Below are positions 50,136 through 61,800 of a DNA stretch of 64,000 nt, one piece after another (within the stretch, counting starts at the first letter, position 1; the number at the start of each line of letters is the position of its first letter). The translations under genes and the position numbers were made by a program. Source of the DNA: Siniperca chuatsi (Eukaryota > Chordata > Actinopteri > Centrarchiformes > Sinipercidae); the NCBI RefSeq assembly GCF_020085105.1, contig NC_058043.1:9661167-9725166 (forward strand), given 5' to 3'. The notes below the pieces were generated by a model. It ran no database searches, was not told the origin of the DNA, and saw only the letters and a program-made list of their open reading frames with translations.

Positions 50136-51116
50136 CACAGCATATGCAGTCTCCTTTTTTGTGTCTTTTTGGGTGTGTGTGTGAATGCAAAGGAACCGTT
50201 CTCATTCACACACATCAGTCAGCTGTTCTGATGAAATGTCAGTGGATTTAGGATATTGTTTTCATGCATGTGTGACGTTTTGTGGACTGCTTGCCCTCCA
50301 CACAAACATTTTGAGCTTAGATCCAGAAACACAGCTTTTTTTTTAAGATAATGCATTCAAAATGTAATCCAAGTCAGATAACTAAAAAGTTGCATTCAGT
50401 GGAATAACATGCATAGTGAACACCCACTTTTCACCAAAATACAAGAGAGAAAGGCAACAAAGGAGGCTGTAATTCACCATCACTTAAATCAACAGCATGG
50501 AAACTCAAAATGCATATACTAAAACGAAAGCACACAGGTTCAGCCAGTACTAAGAATTCATTCACAGTTACTACCAATGCAAATAAGGCAGATGGGCAGG
50601 AACATGAGAGCAGATATTAGCAACAGACCTGCAGGAGAGCCACTCAGAATATGAAAACTAGCACAAACGATACACAGGCCTTCCTTCTGCAGCCTGGTGA
50701 AGTGAAGCAGCATCTCTGCGTGGAATAAATCCTTTGAGAAGAGTCTGTCTGCCGGGGGACAGCAGGACAGGAAACTCCAGCTTGAAGCTCTCTTAGTGGC
50801 AGAGGAACAGCGCCTTTGAACGGCCCGCTGACCCATGCTTTACCCAGGAAAAGCCAGTAGCAGCAGCGGGGAGCCGCACAGATATTATTATAACCTCCAA
50901 CTCTGTCCTGAAACAAATGACCGGACTGAAACGCTAAACCGCCAGTGGGGAGGGCGTCAACAGTTTAAATAGTCCGCTTCACTGTGAGGGGTGCGTTTGA
51001 TATGTTGCTGCAACAAGTAGGCTATAGTCATGTGCCATTAACACGATTTATTATTTTTCTGGCAGAGTTTTAGTCCATAAAGAAGAATGAGATGCTCTTG
51101 TGATGTACTGTATTGG

Positions 51117-51118
51117 AA

Positions 51119-51170
<52 letters not shown>
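51117..51170. repeat. (AAT)n microsatellite
   Basis: About 17-18 AAT units downstream of TNNI1. Confidence 0.95.
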
Positions 51171-51172
<2 letters not shown>

Positions 51173-51461
51173 TAAAAACTAACAAACAAACACCAAACCA
51201 AAAACCGAACAGGTAAATAAAAAAACAATGTACTGACTGTTGTTTAGTGTTGCGTCAAAATGAAGATGGATTGAGGGTTGGGAAGAATTTGAACTCATCC
51301 CCAATATTTAAAATCATGGCTACAACCCTGTGGACTATGCATGTATATTCTTGTTTATATTAAGGATAGATGGCATGTTTAAATTCCAACAAAACTCTCA
51401 TTTGAGACAATCTTTCGAAAATGCACAAATAAATTATGTTTATATCTATAGTGTGGCTTAG

Positions 51462-51745
51462 TCTGCCGTTTATTTTCTCAGTTAATCGATTACTCAGTCT
51501 TGAAAACGTCAATAAAAAAAGCAAAAACTTCACAACACAATTTCTCAGAGCCCTAGGTGAACTCTTCAAAGTGCTTGCTTTGTCCTCCCAACAGTCCAAA
51601 CCCCCAAAATATTCAGTGTACAATCCAAATCCTCACATTTGAGAAGCTGTAACCAGCAAATGGCATTTTTGCTTTACAAACGGCTAAAACAATTATTCAA
51701 TTATCAAAATAGTTAACTAATTCAACTCGTTGTTTCTGCTCTAAT
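51462..51745. repeat. Dispersed repeat family C, copy 5
   Basis: Contains attttctcagttaatcgatt, aaatcctcacatttgagaagc and aattattcaattatcaaaat. Lies between TNNI1 and troponin T, just before the CTCF-like motif. Confidence 0.6.
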
Positions 51746-51928
51746 CTATAATGTTTGAGCTGAGTTTCTCTAGTGGGCTACTACATTGATTAATAATACT
51801 TATTCTGATTATTTTAATACTGAATCTGTTACTCTGCAATCCTGAATAAAGAAAGATCCCCAAGATGACCTACAGATAAGTAAGGAAACACAAGCTGATG
51901 CTTTGGGTGCATTTTCATTTTTAATTTC

Positions 51929-51946
51929 TGCCACAAGGTGGCAGTA
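51929..51946 (+). promoter_or_regulatory. CTCF-like motif between TNNI1 and troponin T
   Basis: TGCCACAAGGTGGCAGTA is very close to the CTCF core (CCASYAGRKGGCRS). It lies in the intergenic region about 1.8 kb after the TNNI1 polyadenylation signal. It could mark an insulator or loop anchor; binding is not shown by sequence alone. Confidence 0.4.
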
Positions 51947-53564
51947 TCAGCTCACAGTAGTTTACTGAGAAAAACATGTTTCCGAACAACAAGTTTCAGC
52001 CTGGCAACTTAAGATAAAAACAGGGATCAAGGTAATGTTTAACTAACTAAATACACTGATTATTGAAAAGGATATATTAATAATATATCTTAAAAATGCT
52101 AAGACTTGTTTGAGCTGATCCTTGTCAGCTAACTATGCCATGTCAGGGTTAAATAGTATTAGGAGACCTAAGTGCTTTCTGTTGTTTATTTTAGTTGACT
52201 CAGGTGCCAGATGGGTGGGATTTGCAACAATACAATCAGGAGGAGAACGTTTATTCAATCAAACCAAAGTACTTGGAACTCAAAACTGTGATTGTCTGAC
52301 TTCCTGACTCTGCCTAACAGATTTTGTTGCACCCCACTCAACGGATATCAGTAAAATAACACGAAGTCTAAACATTCAAACACAAAAATCTTTCATTGAG
52401 GAGTTTTATGAAGGGATTAAAGATCTGTCAAAAGTAAAGCAGAATATCTGCATATGTATAGCTTTTAATCCTGTAAAAGAAAAGATGTGCCAAAATGTTG
52501 ATTGATAGAACTAAAAAAAGATTTTATCTGGGTTATGAATGTGTAGCTTTCCCCTCCTTCATTACATGCCTTATACAACCATGTTAAAACACAGAGAAAA
52601 TTGGTAAGTTGACAATTAGTGTTCAAACTCCCCAGGCTTTATGGAGCAAAAAAAACATTTTAGTTTCCTCTTATATGTAAACAACCATAGGACAAAATAC
52701 AGTTTCAATATTTGACACAAAATCAGTTTAAAGAGAATAATCGCCCCAGAGGCAACACAGAAACTGCTTTAATATCTATATTTAAGGTACACACACAGAT
52801 GTCTTTTTCTGAGTTATACAAGACAAACAAGCATTGGCAATTTGTTAACATTTTATTATACAAAACACATGTATTACTTCCTGTGTATGCTCATACACAT
52901 ATGTATAAAACTTAAGTTTAGCTCAGACAATATTTATCTTGAAACAAGACTGTACACTTCAGACTTGAGTCAGACTTACATCATAGAAATGAGAAATTAG
53001 ATTTTTTTTTATTGTAGAGTTATATATCATAAAAGATATAAAACTAGTACATACCGAATGCCTGCAGGTACACGCTTTTGCATCATTGAGTTTATTAGGG
53101 AATTAAATTGATATTAAACCATCCAAACAAAAGCGCACATTACATGGACTGCAATCTACAGGGTCTGACAAAGGGCATTCATGAGTGGCTTATACAACAG
53201 GCAATGAACAGATACACACACACAAACAAAAATGATAATAATTATCACCATGAAGTCTCTATTTAAAGATTCATATCATTGCTTAGTTTTCTTTTTTGAA
53301 TAGTTTCTTAATGTTACTGAAAATAAACAATAAAAATGCCAAATTTATAAAATCAAGCAAGTTTAAGACTTGACTGGACAGCAAAAACAAGTCTTGTTTG
53401 ATGTGATTAATTATTAACATAGCACCGAATGGAAAATGTTCCTAAAATACCTTAACATACTCTGCCTTCAGAGACCTGAAAGAATTGTTATTGACTTCAA
53501 TTCAACTAAATTTTATTTATTATCCGGGATGGGCGGCCATCTGCCATAATCATAATGGTAATGG

Positions 53565-53620
53565 TAGTGGTAATAATAATAATAATAATAATAATAGCAA
53601 TAATAGCAATAATATATAGT
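53565..53620. repeat. (AAT)n/(GCAATAATA) microsatellite
   Basis: AAT units interrupted by gcaataata. On the minus strand it lies downstream of the LINE fragment and may be its tail. Confidence 0.85.
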
Positions 53621-53879
53621 AATCTAGCAATAATAATAATTGTAGGAGCAGGTGTTGAGCAGGAACATGGGGGCAGTAGTTGGCCCGCAATCATAGATCC
53701 AGACTCTGCAGACAGAAGGAGAGAGGAGAGAGACAACAAAGCACAAAACTACGGGAGAGAGAAGATGTCGAGTTAGTAACATGCAGTAATGGGATAAAAA
53801 TGCATACAGATGGAGTTGGAGAGGAGGAGAGAGGTGCATCATGGGAAGTCTCCTGGCAGTCTAGGCCTATAGCAGCATA

Positions 53880-54625
53880 ACTAAGGGATGGTTCAGGGCT
53901 CACCTGAGCCCTAACTATAAGCTTTATCAAAGAGGAAAGTCTTAAGCCTACTCTTAAATGTGGAGATGGTGTCTGCCTCCCGAACCCAAACTGGGACCAC
54001 AGGAGAGGAGCTTGATAGCTGAAGGCTTGAAAGCCGAAGACAAGTAACCCTGCATCCTGGGAGCGCAGTGTTCTAGTCGGGTAATATGGTATTATGAGCT
54101 CTTTGATGGTGCTTGACCATTAAGAGCTTTGTGGGTGAGGAAAAGGATTTTAAATTCTATTGTGGATTTTACAGGGAGCCAGTGCAGAGAAGCTAATATT
54201 GGAGAAATATGATCTTTTTTCCCCAGTTCTTGTCAGTACACGTGCCGCAGCATTCTGGATCAACTGGAGAGTCTCAAGGGACTTATTCGGGCAGCCTGAT
54301 AATAAGGAATTGCAATAATCCAACTTAGAAGTAACAATTGCATGGACTAGTTTTTCTGCATCATTTTGAGACAGGATGTGCCTGATTTTGTCAATGTTAC
54401 GAAGGCAAAAAAAAAAGTTTTTTTCATGTAGGAGTTAAAGGACAAATCCTGATAAAAGATAACTCTGAGGTTCCTTGCAGTGCCACTGGCGGCCATGGCA
54501 ATGCCATCCAGAGTAACTATATCTTTAGATAATGTGTCTCGGAGGTGTTTGTGGCCAAGTAGAATAACTTCAGTTTTGTCTGAGTTTAACATCAGAAAAT
54601 TGCAGGTCATCCAGGTTTTAATGTC
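53880..54625 (-). mobile_element. LINE fragment (CR1/L2-group), 3' end of the reverse-transcriptase ORF, decayed
   Basis: On the minus strand the translation, across frames, contains the end of a non-LTR reverse transcriptase common in teleosts. Recognisable blocks are LNSDKTEVILLG, TLDGIAMAASG, LRVIFYQDLSFNS, then in another frame TSKLDYCNSLLSGCPNKSLE and LQLIQNAAARVLT. Frameshifts and lost residues show it is dead. Low-complexity ATA repeats at about 53565-53620, toward its 3' side, would fit a LINE tail. It occupies part of the TNNI1-troponin T gap. The family is assigned from memory of the C-terminal sequence; the exact clade is uncertain. Confidence 0.75.
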
Positions 54626-54639
54626 CTTAAGGACCTATA

Positions 54640-54800
54640 ATTGATAGACTTGCATTTTGGCTCTGAAGACTTGACATATGTGACTTGACTTTTATTAGCC
54701 CCCAAGGACACAAGACTTGCTTTGACAAGATTTGAGATTTGACTTGAACTTGTCTCGACTGACTTGAGGCTTGAACTCACCCCAGAAGACTTCAAAACAA
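54640..54800. repeat. GACTTG-rich degenerate repeat
   Basis: Many imperfect copies of gacttga/acttgac occur over about 150 nt next to the LINE fragment. This is a low-complexity dispersed repeat of a type frequent in fish genomes. Confidence 0.5.
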
Positions 54801-55833
54801 CATCAACCAATCTGTAAACAAAGCCAGGGGTGAGGTGGAGGGGAAACTCCATTCAGTCAGCCACACAAACAGAGTTACATTTTGGCTCTGGCTCACAAAA
54901 GACATCTGTTGAGTCATAATCCCGACTGTGGGGTCAGATACAATATTGACAGCAAACACTGGGAGTATCAAAAGACTTGGCATGGTCATAAAGGGTGTTA
55001 CTGATAACACGTTATTGCATGTGAGGACTGAGAGCAGACATTCAAGATTGAAGACGAAGTGCAGGAGATGGTGCCTGTGAGATGGTGCCTGTTTTACTAA
55101 TCCCCTTGGCAACGTGCTATGGCAATAATGCTCAATGACTTGATTGCATGCAACACATCCAGTTTAGGGAATACATTGTTGCTGTTATATAATGCTGTAA
55201 ACAAGTAAAATGTGTGGATAAATGTGGTATTGATTAACAGAATTATAAGAAGCAGTAACAGTAAATAATGTGTTTCTCAGAGGAGCTTGAGCTGTCCCCT
55301 TGTGTATTTGTGTGCACACAGGTGTAGGTTTACAAGGATTATTTCTAATCTTCCGCATGTCTGCCAAACCTGAAATACTGAAACCTTTTGAAAGCAATAA
55401 CCATGTGCTGTTCAGGTCTATGTTTTTGCCATGTAAAAATAGACAATGGAAGTCCATGGAGAATGCATGTTTTCCCATTCTGGTTAATGCCATCTGCCAT
55501 CTGTTTGCAGGTATGTGCCCACCCATTGTAGACATTGGCAGCTTGCTGCCATGTGATCCACTACTGGGTTTAAAAGCTTATGGAGAAGGGCACAGTATAC
55601 AATTCCCCATTGAGTCCCATCTAAAGCGCACATCGCACTCTCTGGGTAAGTGTGCTCTTATTATATGTTTTTAAACTGTAAATGCAGATTGTTTTACTAT
55701 ATCAATTCTATTATCCCTCAATGCAACCATCTTTAAGACATGTCGGCACAATTTGGCATTATTATATCACCTCAGGCTGTTGTTGATACAGTATCACTCA
55801 CTACCCTCCTCTGAATTGGACTTACTTGTGCAG

Positions 55834-58800
55834 GTGCTGAATCCTAAACATGTCAGACACAGAAGATGCCACATATGAGTGAGTAAATGGATCATTTCTG
55901 TAGAATGGAGACTGATGATAACAAAGTGATGCCAGCACAGATGGAATTGATTGTAACAAAATATTTCTGGGTTTTTTTCTTTCAGGGGACAACGTAAGTC
56001 AGTTTGTCAGTTCACTGAACACACACATATAGTCTTCACAGTTTGATATTGAAGTGTAGTTACTAGGCTGCAGATTCAGTAAGAAAGCTACTTGTTGTCA
56101 GTTAGAAATTCTGGCTGGCTGGATGCTACACAGCTGCTTCACGTGACAAAAATGCATGAACATTGTGATTATTCTGCATGTATACATATAAGAAATGCAT
56201 TTCTGACCATGTCCATGTTTAATATACTTGTGAAGTACATTGGCATAGCTGACCTCTGCCCTTTACCTCTTGTTGTGTGTACGGTGTGAAGAAGACGAGG
56301 ATATTATTGGTATGTACTTTAATACCAACAATATCTATGAAAACAAAATGTAAAACTTTGCTTCTAAATGTATCGACCTTAAGAGGCTGGTTGCATCTTT
56401 TCTGCCACTTTGTTACCTCCTTTACACACTTGAGCCTTGCATTAAAACATTCCTAGTTACTTAACACACTGCATCTGCTAAGCTGCTGGCTTCACTTTAC
56501 AGCATACTGTATTTTTGACATTTAAGTGCCACTGTAGAGGCGGCTGCTGTCCTTGAGCTCCTCTGCCAGATTGACCTTTGTCCTCTCACTGAGTTGTCTC
56601 TGTCTGAGGCTGGAGATAGTTCATGATGTATGAACATCCCAGTGGATCTGTCCTTTCAATTCAAATGGTGCAATGCGTCGCCATCAGAGAGATAAAGGGT
56701 CATACCTCTATTTCTGTCTCCTTTGTGAGGCTGGGCCACTGTACAGCCTCGCTGTCCCTGAAACTAAGCGGCACCTGTCTCCCTCTATGTGAAGTAGAGT
56801 CGCTGTTAGATAGCAATGTAGGTCAGCTTATGTTCTCAATAGAGGACCGTGGGGGAAAATAGCAGCACAAGCACAATACCCACTTTCATTTTTATGCCTG
56901 TGAGAGGTCTTGTAAATGCAGGTTGGCTTACCTTCTTTGCAGTGGAAAGAGGTTGAGTTACCCTCTGTGGCTGAAGGGACTCAAAAGGCTTGGTGTCACT
57001 TTTTCCCACAAAGGCCCAGTGAGGAAAGCAATGTTGGGAACAAAAAACACAGCACTTTAACTACTTTGCAAATAGTGCAAAAGCTAAATGCGACTGTGGG
57101 AAAGCTGGGGGAATTAGTATGCTTTCAGTTTTGATAAACCTGTTTTTTGTAAAAGATATCTGCACAGCTTCATTAAGAAAAAGGAATATTTAAATACAAA
57201 AGTGTAATTTAAAAGAATGTACATATCATCCATTGCCAATAACTGCATACTGTGTGGAAACTGTGGAAACAACATTCCCCAATTAAAGATTAAAATTAAA
57301 TGGCAGGTTCTAGAATATAAGAAAAAATAAATAGTAAAAGTAAGAATATAAGAAAATCCTGTGCACAAATGTTTTCTTTATTAAAAGATTGTCTTGGTTT
57401 TGAAGGCACTGTCAAAAATACACGTACAGTAGATGGCAGAAATAATGTTAAAATGCTATGAGATTGTCACATTGTTTGCTCGCTAACTCTACATGGTTGC
57501 TTTGCACAGAAGAGGAGGAGGAGGTGGAAGAGGTAGCTGAGGTGGAGGAGGAGGAGGAGGAGGAGGAGGAGGAGGTAGTAGACGAGGAGGAGGTAGAAGG
57601 TAGTACTGCTTGTGCTGATATATGTTTGCATACCAGCAATAAATAGATAAGACTTTATTCTTAACACATTGTTGGCAACCATGTAGTCCAATGAGTCATT
57701 ATTAGTGTACATGTACAAACGGAATATACTGTCAAATAAACCTCAACTTTTCCTTCATGACAATGCATGTCTCAGATAATTCAGTGGTTTATTTAGCTTA
57801 ATACTTAACATGTCAGTTCATCTGAAAAATTACAAATTACCAGGAGATACAGGGTTTTTACTGGAAAGTGATGATATATAACTCTAAATATAGGCTAAAT
57901 ATAAATCATGTAGATACAGTATATGTAAAAGTTATTGATGATCAAGTATTATAGATTTTAAGTATTTTTCTTTTCTTTTTCGTTTTGCTTTTTCTAAGTA
58001 GCAGGATCTGGGATCACTATAGAAAAAAAGAATAGCATTTTTGTGACAAAGGGAAATGCCGCCTTACTCTGCGTCTTACGTTATTTATTACTCTGTCACC
58101 CTTTAATGGATGAATGAAATATAAATAGTTGATGACAAAAAATAAAAATACGACAAACAAAACATTTACTATGACAGACTGGTGAACAAGTTTACTCTCT
58201 GCCTCTTTGTTACTGGGACTCAGTTGATGTAATCTGTGATAATAATCTAAAGCAGCCTCCTCTAAACTCTCACAGATAAACACGCCTGGAAACCTTTCTG
58301 GCTTAGTCCATGAACACTGACAGGAGATGGTCAACTGTGTTGTGAGAGTGTCAGAGGTTATTTCAACTTCAGCATTATTGATAGCTATTCCCTGCCTTTA
58401 ATGTAGAGACCAAGTGGAGGGCAATGTATATCAGTCAACAATGACACTTGTTTGTATTACGACTTGCTAAACCAGAAGGGCTTATAAAAAAATGTAATAC
58501 CGTGGCCATATAAAGTGCTGAGTGAAAGCTTTATTCTACTTTTTACATCAAAGACAAAAAAATAAAACTTTGATAAATATCTGTTCTTATCCAAAACATA
58601 TAACTCTACTTTTAGAGTTATAAAAAACATTCACAAAAAACCCCTTTGATATCTGGCTAACAATAATCACTTAAATCAAACTTCAAACACATTTTTACAG
58701 CCGTATATACTTTTTAAAGACTTAACCGAGAATGACCTGTAACCCTGTTCATCAGTGTCATCGTTCGCTTTCAATGTGTCAGCTCTCTGAAAATTTTCTA

Positions 58801-61800
58801 CATCGCTCAATGTTGACTTTGCACTGACCCTTTCATCTTTCAGCAGATGCTGCAGAGGAAAATGAAGGAGGTATGGTCAGATTATTTAAGAAGTACAGAA
58901 CAAAAATGTTTCTCTGTGGGCTTTTTAATGTATGAAGTGTTTCTTTTTTCAATAAGATTTTACTTCTCTTTTTCTTTTTTTTTCTCGATACACAGACGAA
59001 GCAAAGCCAAAGTTAAAGTAAGAACAGAGTTTAAAAGTATTTATATAACTTAAATTGAAACACAATTCTCTGTGAGAGACATACTAAAATCAAAAGTTTT
59101 TAATTTTCCATCCTCCTCAGGCCTGGTTTTGTGCCCGGCTTGGCAGCCCCCAAAATCCCAGAGGGAGAAATAGTGGACTTTGATGTGAGTTCATCTCAGG
59201 ACTGATCAAAGTTACACCGGCAAACTGTCTGTTTTGGGCAGAATGTTGGATAACGTTTCAGCTCACATTTTAACTTCTTGCTATATTTTTAGGACATTCA
59301 TCGAAAACGAATGGAAAAGGACCTGACGGAGCTCCACACTCTGATTGAAGCTCACTTTGAGAAGCGTAAGAAGGAGGAAGAAGAGCTTCTTAGCCTCACG
59401 GATCGCATCGTATGTTCACATCTCACTCTTCTACTGCAATATATCCCATGTTAACTCTCCAATATTACCCAATTCTATAATTAAGTGTTGTCTTTTAGTC
59501 ACATTTTGAGTTTACAGGATTTGTTTTGGTCTGTAAAATGTCTTTTCTTTCCTACTTCAGGAGAAACGCAGGTCAGAGAGAGCGGAGCAGATGAAGATCA
59601 GGGCAGAGAGAGAAAAAGAACGGCAGAACAAAGTAGCTGTACGTATACGTAGACAAATAATAATCATTTACCGATCATAACTGTAAGACAGACAAGCTTC
59701 CTAAACCCTGCAAGGTGTCTAGGAAGCTGTCAGCCACAGAAACATTTTAGAAATTGGCTTCTAAACATTTCAAAGTCCTCAGGCCAATCCCACTTATTAA
59801 TTATATTTTCATTCATTAAACCAAGTTCAGAAGATGTCAGTCATCAAAATACTGCAGATGAATGATTAAAGGTACCATTATTTTTTCCACCAGGAAGAGA
59901 AAGCGAGAAAAGAAGATGAAGAGGCGAAGAAGAAAGCAGACGATAATGCCAGGAAGAAGTTGATTCTGTCCAACTTGACTTTCACTGGATACAAGGTTAC
60001 AATTTTTCTTTATCTTTAAAATGTCATAGACTGAAAAAACATATTGTATAGCACATTACCCCATGTGCCCTCTTCCTGACCAGCAGACACAGACTGGGCC
60101 AAAAAGACAAACAGAAAGAGAAAAGAAAAAGAAGATCCTAAATGATCGACGCAAAGAGCTAAATGTTGATCAAATGAAAGAGGACAAACTCAGGTAAATA
60201 ACAGTAACAGTAACGAAAACTTTAACTAATATCTGCTCTCTCAATTCATTCAAATACTTTTCATGATCAATTTCAGATAACATAATCCAACCAATTAGCA
60301 TTATTCATCATGTGAGCACTATGAAATGCTTTTATTTTCTCGTCCGTACTGATACAGGGAAAAAGCAAAGGAACTGTGGGACTTGATGCGCCAGCTGGAG
60401 GCAGAGAAATTTGAGCTTCAGTACAAGTGTACAAAGCAGAAGTATGAGGTAAGATATCTACAGAAATTCTTGTTGTGTCACCATAATCATGTGTAGACCT
60501 ACATCACCAACGTGTCTTTTAAACTAACAGATTCAAGGATGAAGGCCAAAATATAATCAGGCCATGGCAGAAAAATTTATGAGAACATTTACTTACATAC
60601 GCAAAAACAATATCTAACAGCCAATTTCTCAGTTATCACAAGTGATTAGCCAAAGATCACTTGTGCATTGGATTAGATGAAGTAGTAGAAGAAGTAAAAG
60701 TGAGAAGGGAGAATAAAAAAATAAAAAAAAATACTAGGGTTATACTGCCCTACAAAAGCAGTAATTAAAGGAACAGTGAAGAGTTGGGATTTGAGCCTAG
60801 TTAGCCTGAAAAAGTCAGATTCAGTTTTGACCAAATATTTACTGCATTTTGGCTTTGTAGGGCAGTAGCTAGATATCAATAAACTTTTAAACACATCTTT
60901 TCCACAGGTCACTGTGCTGAGAAACCGGGTCAGTGATCATCAAAAAGTGTAAGTCTTTTGTGTTATGGATGCTCATATATATTATTCATTCGGTGCCCTC
61001 TAGCACATGTAGCCTACTGCACGAAAGCAAGAAGTAATGTTAGTGCTGTGGTGAATTAAAGCTTTTTTTTGTCTTAAGTGCGACATAATATCACTTCTGT
61101 ATCACCTCTTTTCATAATGTGGTAATCTAATCTGACATCTAATATTTATATGTGTTATGTAAAAAATACTTTTTGAACAACAGAGTAGACCTTTCATTAA
61201 GACGGGTAAAAAAATCATAAAGTAGATACTAAAAGGCGGAACGCAATGTTCAGGTGAGCAATAATCAATAATTCCCTGCTCAGACTCATGAGTCTGCCCT
61301 GATAGAAACGTTCACCTAGTGACCTCGTCAAGTTTCCACCTCCTCCTATTTCAACTTCCCCTCAGTGTTCTCTCTCACAACACTGATCTGCATTTGTTTG
61401 AAGCGGCGTCAGTAGCAGCTGTTTGTGCCAGCTGCCCGACAGCAGGGCTAAAGTTGCCTGAGTACACCTAACCAAACAGGACTGGGAAAACAAAAAGGAC
61501 GAGCACATGAGAGGTGTTTTAACAAAGGGCAGGCTGGGGTATCTGAACAACATATATGCACTCAGTCGAAGGAGAGATGGGCTGTCATGGCGATACAACA
61601 GCTGAGAGATTTCATAACTGCTATGTGATATCATCTGTGTTAATGTAGCTCACAATAAAACAGTGACCGGCCCCTGCTGCCATCCAAATCATGTGAATCC
61701 TTCCTCCTGATGTCATGTAGGCTGTGCTGCAGTAAGGGCTCAGACTGTAAACTAAACTTTAACAAATTTATAATATTCGTTTTCCTGCAGAATATGGCAT

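Larger units (their letters stand above)
50155..55833. other. TNNI1-troponin T intergenic region
   Basis: No LAD1-like coding sequence. Contains a GC-richer unassigned segment (about 50560-50990), AAT repeats, family C copy 5, the CTCF-like motif, the LINE fragment, and somewhere the troponin T noncoding first exon and promoter, which I could not place. Confidence 0.65.

Noticed and set aside
54347-54610. 87-codon minus-strand open frame as a host gene
   Set aside because: It is the reverse-transcriptase C-terminal region of a decayed LINE.
57458-57646. 62-codon acidic open frame as a separate small protein
   Set aside because: The acidic part is the troponin T exon 57510..57599; the ends are intron.
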